64,000 bases of DNA from Acidobacteriaceae bacterium (GTDB taxonomy: Bacteria > Acidobacteriota > Terriglobia > Terriglobales > Acidobacteriaceae). The stretch is taken from contig PKXQ01000099.1 of the NCBI GenBank assembly GCA_003132405.1, positions 60,584 to 124,583 of the forward strand, written 5' to 3'. Below the pieces are notes generated by a model that ran no database searches, was not told where the DNA came from, and saw only the letters and a program-made list of their open reading frames with translations. The position numbers were made by a program, and so were the translations under genes. Below, in pieces: positions 54,265 through 64,000 of the stretch; the stretch's first letter is position 1, and every line of letters starts with the position of its first letter.

Positions 54265-55470
54265 ATGAACATTTTGCTTTTGAACCAGGCCTTCTATCCG
54301 GACGTAGTCGCGACTGCTCAGCTTGCGAGTGACTTGACGGCAGCCCTGGTGCAGGCCGGACATGAGGTCACGATAGTCTGCAATTCCCGAGGTTACGACG
54401 ACCCGAAGCTTCGATTCCCGAACGAAGAAACCTGGAAAGGCGTCAAAATTGTCCGCGTAGGCGCAACTGGGCTCGGTAAAAGTTCCAGATGGCGGCGCGC
54501 CGCCGATTTCGGAACATTCATCGCAAGCTGCGCCTTGCGTGTGTGGTCATTGCCAAAGTTCGATGTTGTGATAGCGATGACCTCGCCGCCTCTTATCTCT
54601 TTTGTTGCAAGTTTGGCGTTGCCGAGAAGAGCTCGCAGCTTGGTATTTTGGTCAATGGACCTTAATCCGGATGAAGCCATTGCTGCCGGATGGCTGCAAC
54701 CGAACTCTCTGCTTGCGCGTTTGCTGTCACGCATGTTGCTGTACAGCTTGCATCGAGCCGATCGCATCATAGCGCTGGATCGGTTCATGAAGCAGCGCAT
54801 CGAGGCTAAAGGTGTTGACGCAAACAAGATTCTGGTCGTACCTCCCTGGTCGCTCGATGACCGCGTAAGGTTCGATCCAGCCGGCAGGGAAGAATTTCGG
54901 ACTATTCACAATCTCTCGAGTAAGTTCGTCGTCATGCACTCAGGGAACCATAGCCCGTGCCACCCGTTAGAGACCCTACTCCAAGCAGCTGAGCGGCTGG
55001 CTGAGAGCGAGGATGTTGCTTTCTGTTTTGTGGGGGGCGGAAGCGAATTTGGCAAGGTGAAGGAGCGTGCTCAAAACCGCGGTTTGCGCAATGTGCTATG
55101 CCTTCCTTACCAGCCGATAGAGAAGCTATCGGGATCGTTGTCGGCAGCCGATCTCCACGTCGTCGTGATGGGGGATCAGTATGTAGGCATTGTCCACCCA
55201 TGCAAAATCTACAACGTGCTCGCCGTGAAAAAACCATTCCTCTACATCGGGCCCAACGAGAGTCACGTGACAGACATCATTGGACAATCTAGTGCCTATG
55301 TTTCATCCCACGGTGACGTAGAGGGAGTCGTAGCAAATATCCTACGCGCAATGAGGAACGCCGTACTTGATTCGCCGCGCGGTGTCGAAGTGGAGACGTT
55401 GTTTTCGAAAAATCGGCTTGTTCCGCAAATGATCAGTGCCATCGAACAGGGTGGGAGAGCAAACATGTGA
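54265..55470 (+). CDS. Glycosyltransferase family 4 (WbuB-like)
   Basis: 401 residues. MNILLLNQAFYPDVVATAQL is a typical WbuB opening. Central block: VVIAMTSPPLISFVASLAL, then VFWSMDLNPDEAIAAG. Donor domain: FVVMHSGNHSPCHPLETLL and CFVGGGSEFG, with a reduced E-x7-E motif. WbuB enzymes transfer 6-deoxy-N-acetyl sugars such as L-FucNAc; specificity here is not certain. It is the last plus-strand gene of the cluster. Confidence 0.88.
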   Translation: MNILLLNQAFYPDVVATAQLASDLTAALVQAGHEVTIVCNSRGYDDPKLRFPNEETWKGVKIVRVGATGLGKSSRWRRAADFGTFIASCALRVWSLPKFDVVIAMTSPPLISFVASLALPRRARSLVFWSMDLNPDEAIAAGWLQPNSLLARLLSRMLLYSLHRADRIIALDRFMKQRIEAKGVDANKILVVPPWSLDDRVRFDPAGREEFRTIHNLSSKFVVMHSGNHSPCHPLETLLQAAERLAESEDVAFCFVGGGSEFGKVKERAQNRGLRNVLCLPYQPIEKLSGSLSAADLHVVVMGDQYVGIVHPCKIYNVLAVKKPFLYIGPNESHVTDIIGQSSAYVSSHGDVEGVVANILRAMRNAVLDSPRGVEVETLFSKNRLVPQMISAIEQGGRANM

Positions 55471-55569
55471 ATATCCATTAGACCGGAAAGTGCTTGTATT
55501 TTTCCACGTCCTCCACGGAAAGTTGGAGCACTTGAGATGAGCTTTACTGCATGGTCATGAGATTAGAAA

Positions 55570-56487
55570 TTACCAGCTTGAGATTGCCGCTCGTTTCCAA
55601 GTGTTCGGAGCAACGCACACATAAATGAAGGTCGCGTCCCAAGCGATCTGCCCGGTTGTGCATGTATCATTAGCAGAACTCGGAGTATGACTTGTGCTTT
55701 CAATGAACGAACCAGCGGTTAGATTTGCGTCTGCGCTGTCATCTGCCGTTCTGACTTTTAATGTTCTTTCACTTCCTACCGGAAATAAACCAACATTGGC
55801 AGCTGAATTAGACCCCCACGTCAGAGGCCGTTGGAAAATAATGTTTCCGACATAAGGATTGCCATTTGGGTCTACACCACCAAACTGTGCAAGTTGCTGT
55901 GTATGACCTCCGGGATTAGTTCCATAAATCGATATATGACCGCCGTGATGAGTATCATTCCAATCTTCATCTGTCTGAGTATAGATCGCAGCCGCAGCAT
56001 AGTAGTTGGAACCATCCCATCCACCAAAGTTTATCCCACCTATACTGTCCAGCTCATACCCAGTAAACATTATTGGCGTTGGAGCTGTCTGCGTTCCTCT
56101 TGATTTTAATAGATTTATATAGGGCGCTCTGAATTCCTCATCAGAATGTGTGTACAAATCAATGCCAACAGCATAGTTGTTGTGTACTTCAAGGATGTTG
56201 CTAACAGCAAGATTTCCAACCATGGTTAGACCCCCATTTGCGGAATCGGGGACCGGATTTGCTCCTATTTCAAGGTTGCCATTTACATCTACATATAGAG
56301 GAGAGTCAGAGAATGCGGTCGCACTCGACCGTACTGGGACTACACCATTTGTGGGGTTTATTCTGAGACAGGCGTGTGGTGGTTTTCTCTCGTTTCGTTT
56401 CTCCTGCCCCGTAATTGCTGACTGGGCATCCGCAATCTTGCAAAGGACACATAACAAAACTAGAAATGCAATTGGTTTTGTTTTCAT
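55570..56487 (-). CDS. Secreted low-GC protein with tail-fibre-like sequence (unknown)
   Basis: 305 residues. A signal peptide covers ~1-22 (KPIAFLVLLCVLCKIADAQ). The mature chain is Gly/Asn/Thr-rich with blocks FTGYELDSIGGINFGGWDGS and HHGGHISIYGTNPGG, and ends CTTGQIAWDATFIYVCVAP. This pattern is seen in surface or phage tail-fibre-like beta-structured proteins. Its DNA is noticeably AT-richer than its neighbours, suggesting transfer. ATG 56487 has AAAGGA 6 bases upstream; a longer frame to 56673 lacks support. Function unknown. Confidence 0.7.
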   Translation of the reverse strand: MKTKPIAFLVLLCVLCKIADAQSAITGQEKRNERKPPHACLRINPTNGVVPVRSSATAFSDSPLYVDVNGNLEIGANPVPDSANGGLTMVGNLAVSNILEVHNNYAVGIDLYTHSDEEFRAPYINLLKSRGTQTAPTPIMFTGYELDSIGGINFGGWDGSNYYAAAAIYTQTDEDWNDTHHGGHISIYGTNPGGHTQQLAQFGGVDPNGNPYVGNIIFQRPLTWGSNSAANVGLFPVGSERTLKVRTADDSADANLTAGSFIESTSHTPSSANDTCTTGQIAWDATFIYVCVAPNTWKRAAISSW

Positions 56488-56722
56488 AGTCGATCCTTTC
56501 AAATCAAATCCCATTTTAACTGCGATGATCAGGACGATCCCCTCACGACCTGACGACCTGATGGAACTCAGCATTCTGTTGTTTGTGGTCTCGTTCGCGA
56601 GCGATACGCATACGGTGGTCGCGACGACGGCAAAGCAGCCGCCAAAGAGAACGCAGCATGAGCTAGTCCTCACGTAATTCCGCTACACACATGCGCCTGC
56701 GGCAGGTGGCACCAGGGAGAAA

Positions 56723-58772
<2,050 letters not shown>

Positions 58773-58955
58773 AGGGCACCTCACCTCCCCGAAGGGCTCG
58801 AACACCTGAGTAAGCAGCAAAGTTTACATTTTTCGTTTCCTGGCGGTCCAGTGCCGCGCAGGTATTTGAATAATGATTAATGATAGCTCATTGTGGTTCT
58901 CTAGCACCTGGCGCAGCCGCCCTCACCCGCCTCCAGACCGCTAGAAGTAACTGCC

Positions 58956-59108
58956 ATGCGAGGTCAAGTGGCAGCCAAAATCCGGGCTGAGATCAAGAGG
59001 TTGGAGACCTCGCGTGACGAATGCACTGAAGGCCCGATCAAAGAACTAATCGAAAGTTGGATTGCGGAACAGAAACAGAAACTGATCCGTGGTAATAATC
59101 GAGAGTAG
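58956..59108 (+). CDS. Small charged protein (50 residues, unknown)
   Basis: The frame MRGQVAAKIRAEIKRLETSR onward is strongly helical and charged, ending IAEQKQKLIRGNNRE. It is short, with only a weak ribosome site (AGAAGTAA). Codon use is like its neighbours. It may be a small accessory protein; no function can be given. The 180 bases before it hold nothing else. Confidence 0.4.
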   Translation: MRGQVAAKIRAEIKRLETSRDECTEGPIKELIESWIAEQKQKLIRGNNRE

Positions 59109-59111
59109 CCG

Positions 59112-59324
59112 CTAGCTGGCTGTCACATCGGTTTCTTTTTCACATTCAGGACAGTCGGCAATATGGTCCGTGACCGCTTGACTACTATCGCCACCAGCCC
59201 CGGCGAGCCTATGCATTTCGTCAGTTTGCGAAGCACTTCTATTTGTCTTGTCGTTCAAACGCTTCCATGCTTCCCATATTCTTTTGTCAGAATCGAATAG
59301 AGACTGATGACTGGAGCAGGACAT
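59112..59324 (-). CDS. Small Cys-containing protein (70 residues, unknown)
   Basis: Minus-strand frame starting at ATG 59324 with a strong GGAGG five bases upstream. The chain starts MSCSSHQSLFDSDKRIWEAW and ends with HIADCPECEKETDV, so a C-x2-C pair follows a His, somewhat like a zinc-finger or anti-sigma ZAS-type end. The open frame extends further upstream but overlaps the opposite gene. Function unknown. Confidence 0.5.
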   Translation of the reverse strand: MSCSSHQSLFDSDKRIWEAWKRLNDKTNRSASQTDEMHRLAGAGGDSSQAVTDHIADCPECEKETDVTAS

Positions 59325-59490
59325 AAAAACCTCCAACATGGTCATGATAGGTGACCGCCAAAGCAAAAACTGACCAAAAGTGACCAGGAGCATTGGTCCG
59401 TAGTCTTGATCCGTCATTTCAAAGGGTGTGCAATTTTGAACAGAATCCCGAATTGGGCGCTTGTAACATTTTTTACAGGAGAAAACGTCT

Positions 59491-59997
59491 ATGAAAAAGC
59501 TGTTGCTCGTTCTGACTTTTGTAGCTCTGGCCGGCTTGGCGTTTGCGCAGTCCAGTAGTAATGTGATGGGGAGCAATGAGGCTGGACAAAACTTCCTAAC
59601 ATTTGGTAGTCACACGCTGAAGGCCACTTACGTCAGCACCGGAGATCTCGCGGATTATATACCCGCTGGCTATCAGCCCATCGATGGTGTCAATAGCGTC
59701 TCTTGTCCGGGTACGTCAGGCAATTGCATCATTCAATCCGATGCCTGGGTCGAAGTCGGTGACTTTCCCTACACCTTAAATAAGGTAGCGATTTGCTTGT
59801 ATGTGGATGGTACGCTTGTAAATGGAACCTGCTGGTGGAGCGGCGAGGTACCCGCGGATTACAGCTACTTTCAGGCATCGACGTCTCTGAATACCAGCGT
59901 CCCGCCCGGAAAGCACACCGTTCAAACGCAAGTCTCCACCACTTACGGCGCGGTTGTCGGTTACTACAACATCAACTACAAGGTTTTCAAGCCGTAG
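59491..59997 (+). CDS. Secreted protein of unknown function
   Basis: 168 residues. The signal peptide at ~1-20 (LLLVLTFVALAGLAFAQ) has an AxA cleavage site. The mature part is Ser/Thr/Gly/Tyr-rich with two Cys pairs (SCPGTSGNC, CLYV..CWWS) and likely beta structure. AGGAGA lies upstream of the ATG. No recognised domain; probably a surface or envelope protein. Confidence 0.7.
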   Translation: MKKLLLVLTFVALAGLAFAQSSSNVMGSNEAGQNFLTFGSHTLKATYVSTGDLADYIPAGYQPIDGVNSVSCPGTSGNCIIQSDAWVEVGDFPYTLNKVAICLYVDGTLVNGTCWWSGEVPADYSYFQASTSLNTSVPPGKHTVQTQVSTTYGAVVGYYNINYKVFKP

Positions 59998-60049
59998 CGG
60001 CGGAGAATCTTTCAGCGGGCGAAGCGGGTGACCTGACCGATCTTTTGTA

Positions 60050-60226
60050 CTAAGCAGAGTGAGAGTCTACATCACAGCTCTTGGCTGCGAAACAGGGTTC
60101 AGAGCACGCGCTAGGGAGCACGCCGCCGTGCGCCGGCGGCCTGAAGCCCGGCGCCGAATGTGGTCGCTGCATGTTGTATTCGACGCGCCACTGCTCGATT
60201 AGTTTTGAGTTGCGGGTGCGGAAATC
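60050..60226 (-). pseudogene. IS3-family transposase C-terminal fragment
   Basis: The minus-strand frame reads NSKLIEQWRVEYNMQRPHSA then PGFRPPA, the end of the IS3 OrfB integrase domain (usual form ...IEQWR..YN..RPHSSLGYRPP). The catalytic DDE core is absent. It ends next to a truncated epimerase fragment at about 60227, so both were probably cut by one rearrangement. Confidence 0.8.
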
Positions 60227-60240
60227 AGCTCCGTGAGATC

Positions 60241-60468
60241 CACTTGGTCGACATGGTGGCGAGGATTGCTGCAAACAGATCACGAAGCGCCACAACCTTA
60301 GCGGACCTCAGGTCGTGGAACAGCGACAATACTCGTTTGCGTGAAGTACTGGGTTGGGAACCCTCCATCCGGTTGGAGCAGGGGCTGGCCGTGACCTTTG
60401 AGTGGATCGCAGCTCAGGTTCTTTCTAAGGCTCCTGTGTCCGCAGTGGTTTCCACTGCGGCGGATTAA
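60241..60468 (+). pseudogene. C-terminal fragment of a GDP-mannose 3,5-epimerase-like gene
   Basis: The frame has HLVDMVARIAANRSRS and WNSDNTRLREVLGWEPSIRL, the tail of GDP-mannose 3,5-epimerases (RGRNSDNT.. type). About 270 N-terminal residues, including the Rossmann fold, are missing. Its left edge meets the IS3 fragment. Non-functional. Confidence 0.75.
60442..60462. repeat. Perfect 9-bp hairpin
   Basis: CCGCAGTGG-TTT-CCACTGCGG. It overlaps the 3' end of the epimerase fragment, has no T tail, and could be an element end or a transcription stop; its role is unresolved. Confidence 0.5.
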
Positions 60469-60577
60469 CTTGGATCTGTCTCCGGGCCGATACCTCCCGA
60501 CATGGGCAGGTATGGCGGGTCACGACACCTCCGTGACTGTAATCAGGTGGACATGTGGGACAACGCCCTGCACCACG

Positions 60578-60736
60578 TTGATCGATCAGCCAGACGCCGT
60601 TGTCAGGCAAGAAGAACTTGAACCCCTTCCGATGCATCCGAAGCGCGTCCAACTTAAAGATGGCTGGCTTGCCGTGGTGCCGTCCGATACGTTGTGCGGT
60701 AGCTTCGTCCGCCGACAAGTGTACCTGCTGGCGCGA
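60578..60736 (-). pseudogene. KptA/Tpt1 RNA 2'-phosphotransferase fragment
   Basis: The minus-strand frame reads QQVHLSADEATAQRIGRHHG, KPAIFKLDALRMHRKGF and KFFLPDNGVWLIDQ, which is the C-terminal half of KptA, the NAD-dependent tRNA/RNA 2'-phosphotransferase. An in-frame stop lies just upstream near 60740 and the N-terminal half is not seen. It is a broken remnant. Confidence 0.75.
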
Positions 60737-60739
60737 CTT

Positions 60740-61230
60740 CGGCTAACTTAACCCCCGTCCGGACAGCAGCTTTGAAACCTTCCTTCTCGGTCCTATCTTC
60801 GATTAAGAAAGCGACGGAACCCTGTCTTGCTTGAGGCGCTGAACGAGCCAAACCTCGACGCGCGGGTTGCCAAAGGATTGCCGTGGTTGGCACTCACCTA
60901 CGTTGACATGGTTGGGACTGGTTGGTTCGGAACGCGAAATTGCACGACCGTCAGAACCGATTGGGATTTGCAGTATCTCTCCGGCAAGTGAAGTGGCAGA
61001 AGGCAGGAACGACAGCGAGCGGGCGAGAGAGCTTCCGCAGTCTTTGGAAGTCTTGGAGAGTGCGTAGCTTGTGCGCGAAGATACCTTTTGCCACGACTCG
61101 ATGACTCAAACTGAACGAGTGCGGCTGCGTCAGCACCGCTCGCCCACGGCAGCGCACTGGAATCTCCTCACAGACATGACGGGACACGATCTTTCGTATT
61201 CGCCCCATTAGTGACCTTTGGCGGAAAGTA
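60740..61230. other. Decay zone without intact gene
   Basis: Roughly 490 bases with short frames in all directions and no recognisable product. Together with the fragments at 60050-60736 it looks like a gene graveyard between the secreted-protein gene and the toxin-antitoxin pair. Confidence 0.5.
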
Positions 61231-61233
61231 TTG

Positions 61234-61263
61234 TTGACATCGATTCGACTCGAACCGTACAGT
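61234..61263 (+). promoter_or_regulatory. Promoter and operator-like palindrome of the toxin-antitoxin operon
   Basis: TTGACA at 61234-61239 and TACAGT at 61258-61263 are 18 bases apart. The palindrome TTCGA-C-TCGAA (61244-61254) lies between them. Antitoxins of this kind usually repress their own promoter by binding such a palindrome, so this is a plausible operator. Confidence 0.55.
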
Positions 61264-61287
61264 TTAATCAGTCGAAATGGAGAGTTT

Positions 61288-61566
61288 ATGAATGATGGGA
61301 TTGTCGTCACTGCCCTAGACGCGCGGGCCAATTTCGGCAAGCTTCTTCGTCGTGTCGAGGACGAGGGCAGATCGCTTGTCATAGAGAAGCGGGGTAGCCC
61401 GCGAGCGGTGCTTCTCAGCATTAGGGATTATGTGCGCCTTGCGGTCCCTGAGCCCGAGGTCCTTCGAATCATCGGACGGGAATCCAAGCAAAAGGGGACG
61501 AATCGGTTAGGTGCCAAGCAAATCGACCAGATCGTCAGAGCCGCGCGCAAATCTAAGAACCGATGA
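61288..61566 (+). CDS. Phd/YefM-family antitoxin
   Basis: 92 residues. The N-terminal half is the DNA-binding fold, VVTALDARANFGKLLRRVED, followed by SLVIEKRGSPRAVLLSIRDY, the typical Phd/YefM strand pair. The C-terminal tail is basic and should bind the toxin. ATG 61288 has GGAGA upstream. Its stop overlaps the toxin start by four bases. Confidence 0.88.
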   Translation: MNDGIVVTALDARANFGKLLRRVEDEGRSLVIEKRGSPRAVLLSIRDYVRLAVPEPEVLRIIGRESKQKGTNRLGAKQIDQIVRAARKSKNR

Positions 61567-61985
61567 TTCCGCTTCGGCTTGTCATCGACACAAATGTAGT
61601 CGTGTCCGCGGCGCTCAAACCGGAAGAGCAACAGCGGACGGTAGTGTTGCTCGCAATGACCAAGCCTGCTCGTTGGTATGTTTCCGAGGCTATTGTGGCG
61701 GAATACGCCCTCGTGCTAACCCGTCCTGAACTCAAGATTCGCAGGAGTTTACGCCAGCAATTGCTGCAATTGATCAAGAATCATGCTCACGTCGTCGTGC
61801 CATCGCGCATAGCCCAAATCACCTCTGACCCCGCTGACAACATCTTCCTTGAATGTGCTGACGCCGCTCGTGCAGACTACCTGTTGACTGGCAACCAACG
61901 CCATTTCCCCAAGTTCTGGAAAAGCACCAAGATCATCAGCTCAAAGGAGTTTCTGAGTGTCATAGCTCCACACCTCATCGGCTAG
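61563..61985 (+). CDS. PIN-domain toxin
   Basis: 140 residues. Conserved acidic residues are seen in LVIDTNVVVSAAL, VSEAIVAEY and DPADNIFLECADAARADYLL, the last containing the C-terminal Asp of the PIN active site, a metal-dependent RNase. The family is usually paired with Phd-like antitoxins. The ATG overlaps the antitoxin stop (ATGA at 61563-61566). Confidence 0.9.
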   Translation: MIPLRLVIDTNVVVSAALKPEEQQRTVVLLAMTKPARWYVSEAIVAEYALVLTRPELKIRRSLRQQLLQLIKNHAHVVVPSRIAQITSDPADNIFLECADAARADYLLTGNQRHFPKFWKSTKIISSKEFLSVIAPHLIG

Positions 61986-62169
61986 AAACTATTGTTCCTA
62001 CTGGCGCGGTGGCGTGTAGTGCGACACGCGATACACAATACACATTGTCGATGGACATCCGCGCGGCCACGCGGTCAGCAAGGAGCCCAGCGATGAAACA
62101 TCCGCGACCTAATCGAGTTCCATCGTGGCCCGGCTGGGGATAACACGATCATGCAACCCGTTTATGGTC

Positions 62170-62391
62170 TTAGCGGTGGTGCAATTTGGCGTGGCATGCT
62201 GCGCAGAGCGTGATCAAGTTCTCCTCGGAGTCTTCCCCCGAGTGGCTGCGGAATTCCCTGTGGTGCACCTCCAGGTTCGACATCGTTCCACACGATTGAC
62301 ACCTCCAGGCGTCGCGACGCAGGATCTGCTGGCGCAGACTTTCGTACGACAAAGGGTCCAGCCGCAAGGGAGCGGGTTTGGGGCGAATCAT
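62170..62391 (-). CDS. Small HNH endonuclease
   Basis: 73 residues. Two C-x2-C knuckles (CQSCG and CAACH) bracket the HNH core LEVHHREFRSHSG and NLITLCAACHAKLHH. The size fits stand-alone HNH nucleases of phage and mobile elements. It starts two bases after the upstream gene's stop, so it belongs to a three-gene operon. The 184 bases on the other side, to the toxin, hold no gene. Confidence 0.88.
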   Translation of the reverse strand: MIRPKPAPLRLDPLSYESLRQQILRRDAWRCQSCGTMSNLEVHHREFRSHSGEDSEENLITLCAACHAKLHHR

Positions 62392-62393
62392 TC

Positions 62394-63092
62394 TCAGGAC
62401 GCCTTCTCACGCAAGTTATCAAGAAAAGCCTGCTGCTGTTCGCCGGGCAAGAACTTGTAGTAGCGTGAGATCGAGTTGAGCAGGATCTCCGGGTTGCCAT
62501 TGTCCAGGTGAGCGCCAGCCAGGAAGTCGGCGCAGATCATCTCCAGACAGTAACCGCGCGATTTGTCGGTGCCCAGCATTAGGGCTGCCGCCTCGATCGC
62601 CTGCTCGATCACCGGAATCTGGCTCTTGTAGACTTTGAAGTAGATCAGCTCTGACAGCTCCGTTTCCCTTCCCGTCAGTTCTTTCTCCACCTCCCGCCGG
62701 AAGTCCTCCTTCGGCAACTCTCGAGCTTTGTGCAACCAGGTTGCACAATCGAAGTGCTGACCGTCCCGGCGCGCGAGTTTCGCTAGCTCCAGCCCCTTTG
62801 TCCATCCCACCTCTTTGAGTTCGCGTCGCGCCTGCGGCGGCAGGTGCTCGTGGATCGACATCAGGTAGTACGCCTTCCTCCTCGATTCCGGAAACCGCCT
62901 CGCCAGGAACTCGTCAAACGATTTCAAATTCTCCAGCCTCCAGTACTGTCCCGCCCGTACTTCGCACAGATATCTTCCGAGGTCGACAAAGCGGGCGTCG
63001 CGCTCTGCCTCTTTCTGGCGTTCCCACGCCAGGATCTCGTCGATCTTGGTGAGAACAAAAAGAGCTCGCTTGCGATTGAGCTTCGGCGGCAT
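62394..63092 (-). CDS. Helical protein of unknown function in nuclease cassette
   Basis: About 232 residues, almost wholly alpha-helical and rich in Arg/Glu/Leu. Blocks such as DLGRYLCEVRAGQYWRLENL and FDEFLARRFPESRRKAYYLM resemble ParB-like or KfrA/DUF3102-type DNA-binding helices, but no family is certain. MPPKLNRKRAL at 63092 is my start; 63119 is an alternative that overlaps the upstream gene. It lies between the Fe-S nuclease and the HNH gene and is probably a partner of them. Confidence 0.6.
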   Translation of the reverse strand: MPPKLNRKRALFVLTKIDEILAWERQKEAERDARFVDLGRYLCEVRAGQYWRLENLKSFDEFLARRFPESRRKAYYLMSIHEHLPPQARRELKEVGWTKGLELAKLARRDGQHFDCATWLHKARELPKEDFRREVEKELTGRETELSELIYFKVYKSQIPVIEQAIEAAALMLGTDKSRGYCLEMICADFLAGAHLDNGNPEILLNSISRYYKFLPGEQQQAFLDNLREKAS

Positions 63093-63102
63093 CGGCAGAT
63101 AC

Positions 63103-63903
63103 CTAGTAAACAAGTTCATCAAACAGACCAAGATCCACTCCTGGCTTGCGCACGAGAGCAGCTTCGACCAAGTTTTGCTTATTGAGGCAAAGTCCGATAA
63201 AGGGGCAAGTTGTACACGGATTTTGGGGAAAGCGAATTCCGCTGTGCGGCAGGAACAGCCCGGACTCGATCCGTCGCACCGTGTCATCGACTAGGTTGGC
63301 GAATTCATCGCGCTGTTGCTGGGTAATCGTGGCGCGCAGATACTGCACTTCGACCAGACGCTTGCGTACAAAAACAATCTGGGAGACTTCGTCGATCCCG
63401 GTCATCCACGAATAGCAGACAAGTTGCGGATCGAGTGCTGAGATGCCGGCTGGCTCTTCCGGATACCGGGCGGAGGTGGTCTTCCATTCCAGAACGCATG
63501 GCGTTCCGTCCATATCACCAATGGCGTCGATGTAAGCTATGAAATCCCTGCCAGCACCGAGAGGCCGATTGAACTGAACCTGCTGTCTTGAGCGCGGCCG
63601 TCGAATGCGAACGCGATTGTCCTGAGCGAAGCGCTCCAGCAACTGGACGCCCTGTTGCAGCATGCGGTCCCAGGTGTCGTTCCCGGAGTAGGTCAGTTCC
63701 ATGTCTTTGCACAGACCCCACTGCTCGAACAGAACCGCGGACGGGTCTTCGCGACGAAATAGGGCGGCGATGGCCTGTTCGAAGGCTCGCCCAAAGAGCA
63801 TCGGTGCGCGCGTGTCTTTTTCCTGCCAACCGTCGAGGTAGCGGTGCCGGTAGCGGCGCGGGCAGCTCAGGTATTGACTGATCTGTGTGTAAGAATAGGT
63901 CAT
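63103..63903 (-). CDS. RecB-like PD-(D/E)XK nuclease with Cas4/AddB-type Fe-S cysteines
   Basis: 266 residues. The N-terminal SYTQISQYLSCPRRYRHRYL carries Cys14; GRAFEQAIAALF follows; the active site is Asp126 (YIDAIGDMDG) and Glu139-x-Lys141 (LEWKT), then Gln160-x3-Tyr164 (QLVCYSW). The C-terminus has Cys230, Cys233 and Cys239 (CTTCPFIGLC). One N-terminal plus three C-terminal Cys is the 4Fe-4S arrangement of Cas4 and AddB nucleases. GAGGAGG lies upstream of ATG 63903; a longer frame to 63969 is less likely. First gene of the cassette. Confidence 0.9.
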   Translation of the reverse strand: MTYSYTQISQYLSCPRRYRHRYLDGWQEKDTRAPMLFGRAFEQAIAALFRREDPSAVLFEQWGLCKDMELTYSGNDTWDRMLQQGVQLLERFAQDNRVRIRRPRSRQQVQFNRPLGAGRDFIAYIDAIGDMDGTPCVLEWKTTSARYPEEPAGISALDPQLVCYSWMTGIDEVSQIVFVRKRLVEVQYLRATITQQQRDEFANLVDDTVRRIESGLFLPHSGIRFPQNPCTTCPFIGLCLNKQNLVEAALVRKPGVDLGLFDELVY

Positions 63904-64000
63904 CGGGATGCCTCCTCTGAAGCGGCGCGAGTGACACTCGCTACCTGTGGTGCCGACAATCCCTCCCACTGGCTGGCCGGGGCGAAGCCGTCGAGGTTGA

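Overview
The window looks like one contiguous piece of a chromosome from a Gram-negative soil-type bacterium, most likely an Acidobacteriota (Terriglobia/Koribacter-like) relative. The basis is indirect: moderately high G+C, a PafA-like phosphatase, a class 1B PyrD, long O-antigen-ligase and BY-kinase proteins, outer-membrane-type proteins, and palindromic intergenic repeats. No rRNA or tRNA gene and no CRISPR array was recognised. The taxonomic call is inference.

Layout. (1) 0.1-9.8 kb is a housekeeping block: serS, a PafA-like secreted phosphatase overlapping pyrD, a secreted Asp-box repeat protein, proline catabolism (P5C dehydrogenase), a LuxR-type regulator whose receiver lacks the phosphoacceptor, a PilZ protein and a class 3 lipase. 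(2) 10-21.4 kb opens the surface-polysaccharide region: a 5'-truncated O-antigen-ligase remnant, pseB-pseC-pseG (pseG has a frameshift that cuts off its catalytic His), galE, a small outer-membrane barrel, and a minus-strand set of O-antigen ligase, TPR protein and Wzc-like tyrosine autokinase. (3) 22.1-55.5 kb is one long plus-strand glycan cluster. It begins with a specialised NusG paralogue, followed by a promoter-like pair and an ops-like element (GGCGGTAGCTTG), then asnB, Wzm/Wzt ABC export, about eleven glycosyltransferases, five methyltransferases (three FkbM-type), two tandem FemAB/GNAT-like proteins, a double Gfo/Idh/MocA fusion, a DegT aminotransferase, a Wzy-like polymerase and a carbamoyltransferase. 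Many genes are joined by 1-4 base overlaps. (4) 55.5-58.8 kb on the minus strand holds an AT-richer secreted protein and gmd-fcl for GDP-fucose. (5) 58.9-64 kb is accessory DNA: small ORFs, a short decay zone (fragments of an IS3-type transposase, a GDP-mannose 3,5-epimerase and a KptA phosphotransferase), a Phd/PIN toxin-antitoxin pair with a visible promoter, and a three-gene nuclease cassette (Cas4/AddB-like Fe-S PD-(D/E)XK protein, helical unknown, HNH).

How it fits together. The main cluster should make a heavily decorated (methylated, carbamoylated, amidated or acylated, probably fucose- and amino-sugar-containing) surface polysaccharide, exported by Wzm/Wzt and possibly also polymerised by Wzy. 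The NusG paralogue plus ops-like site suggests that the >30 kb transcript is controlled by processive antitermination, as in RfaH- and UpxY-type systems. That regulatory arrangement, a Wzm pseudogene scar between the FemAB-like duplicates, and the nuclease cassette are the items most worth following up.
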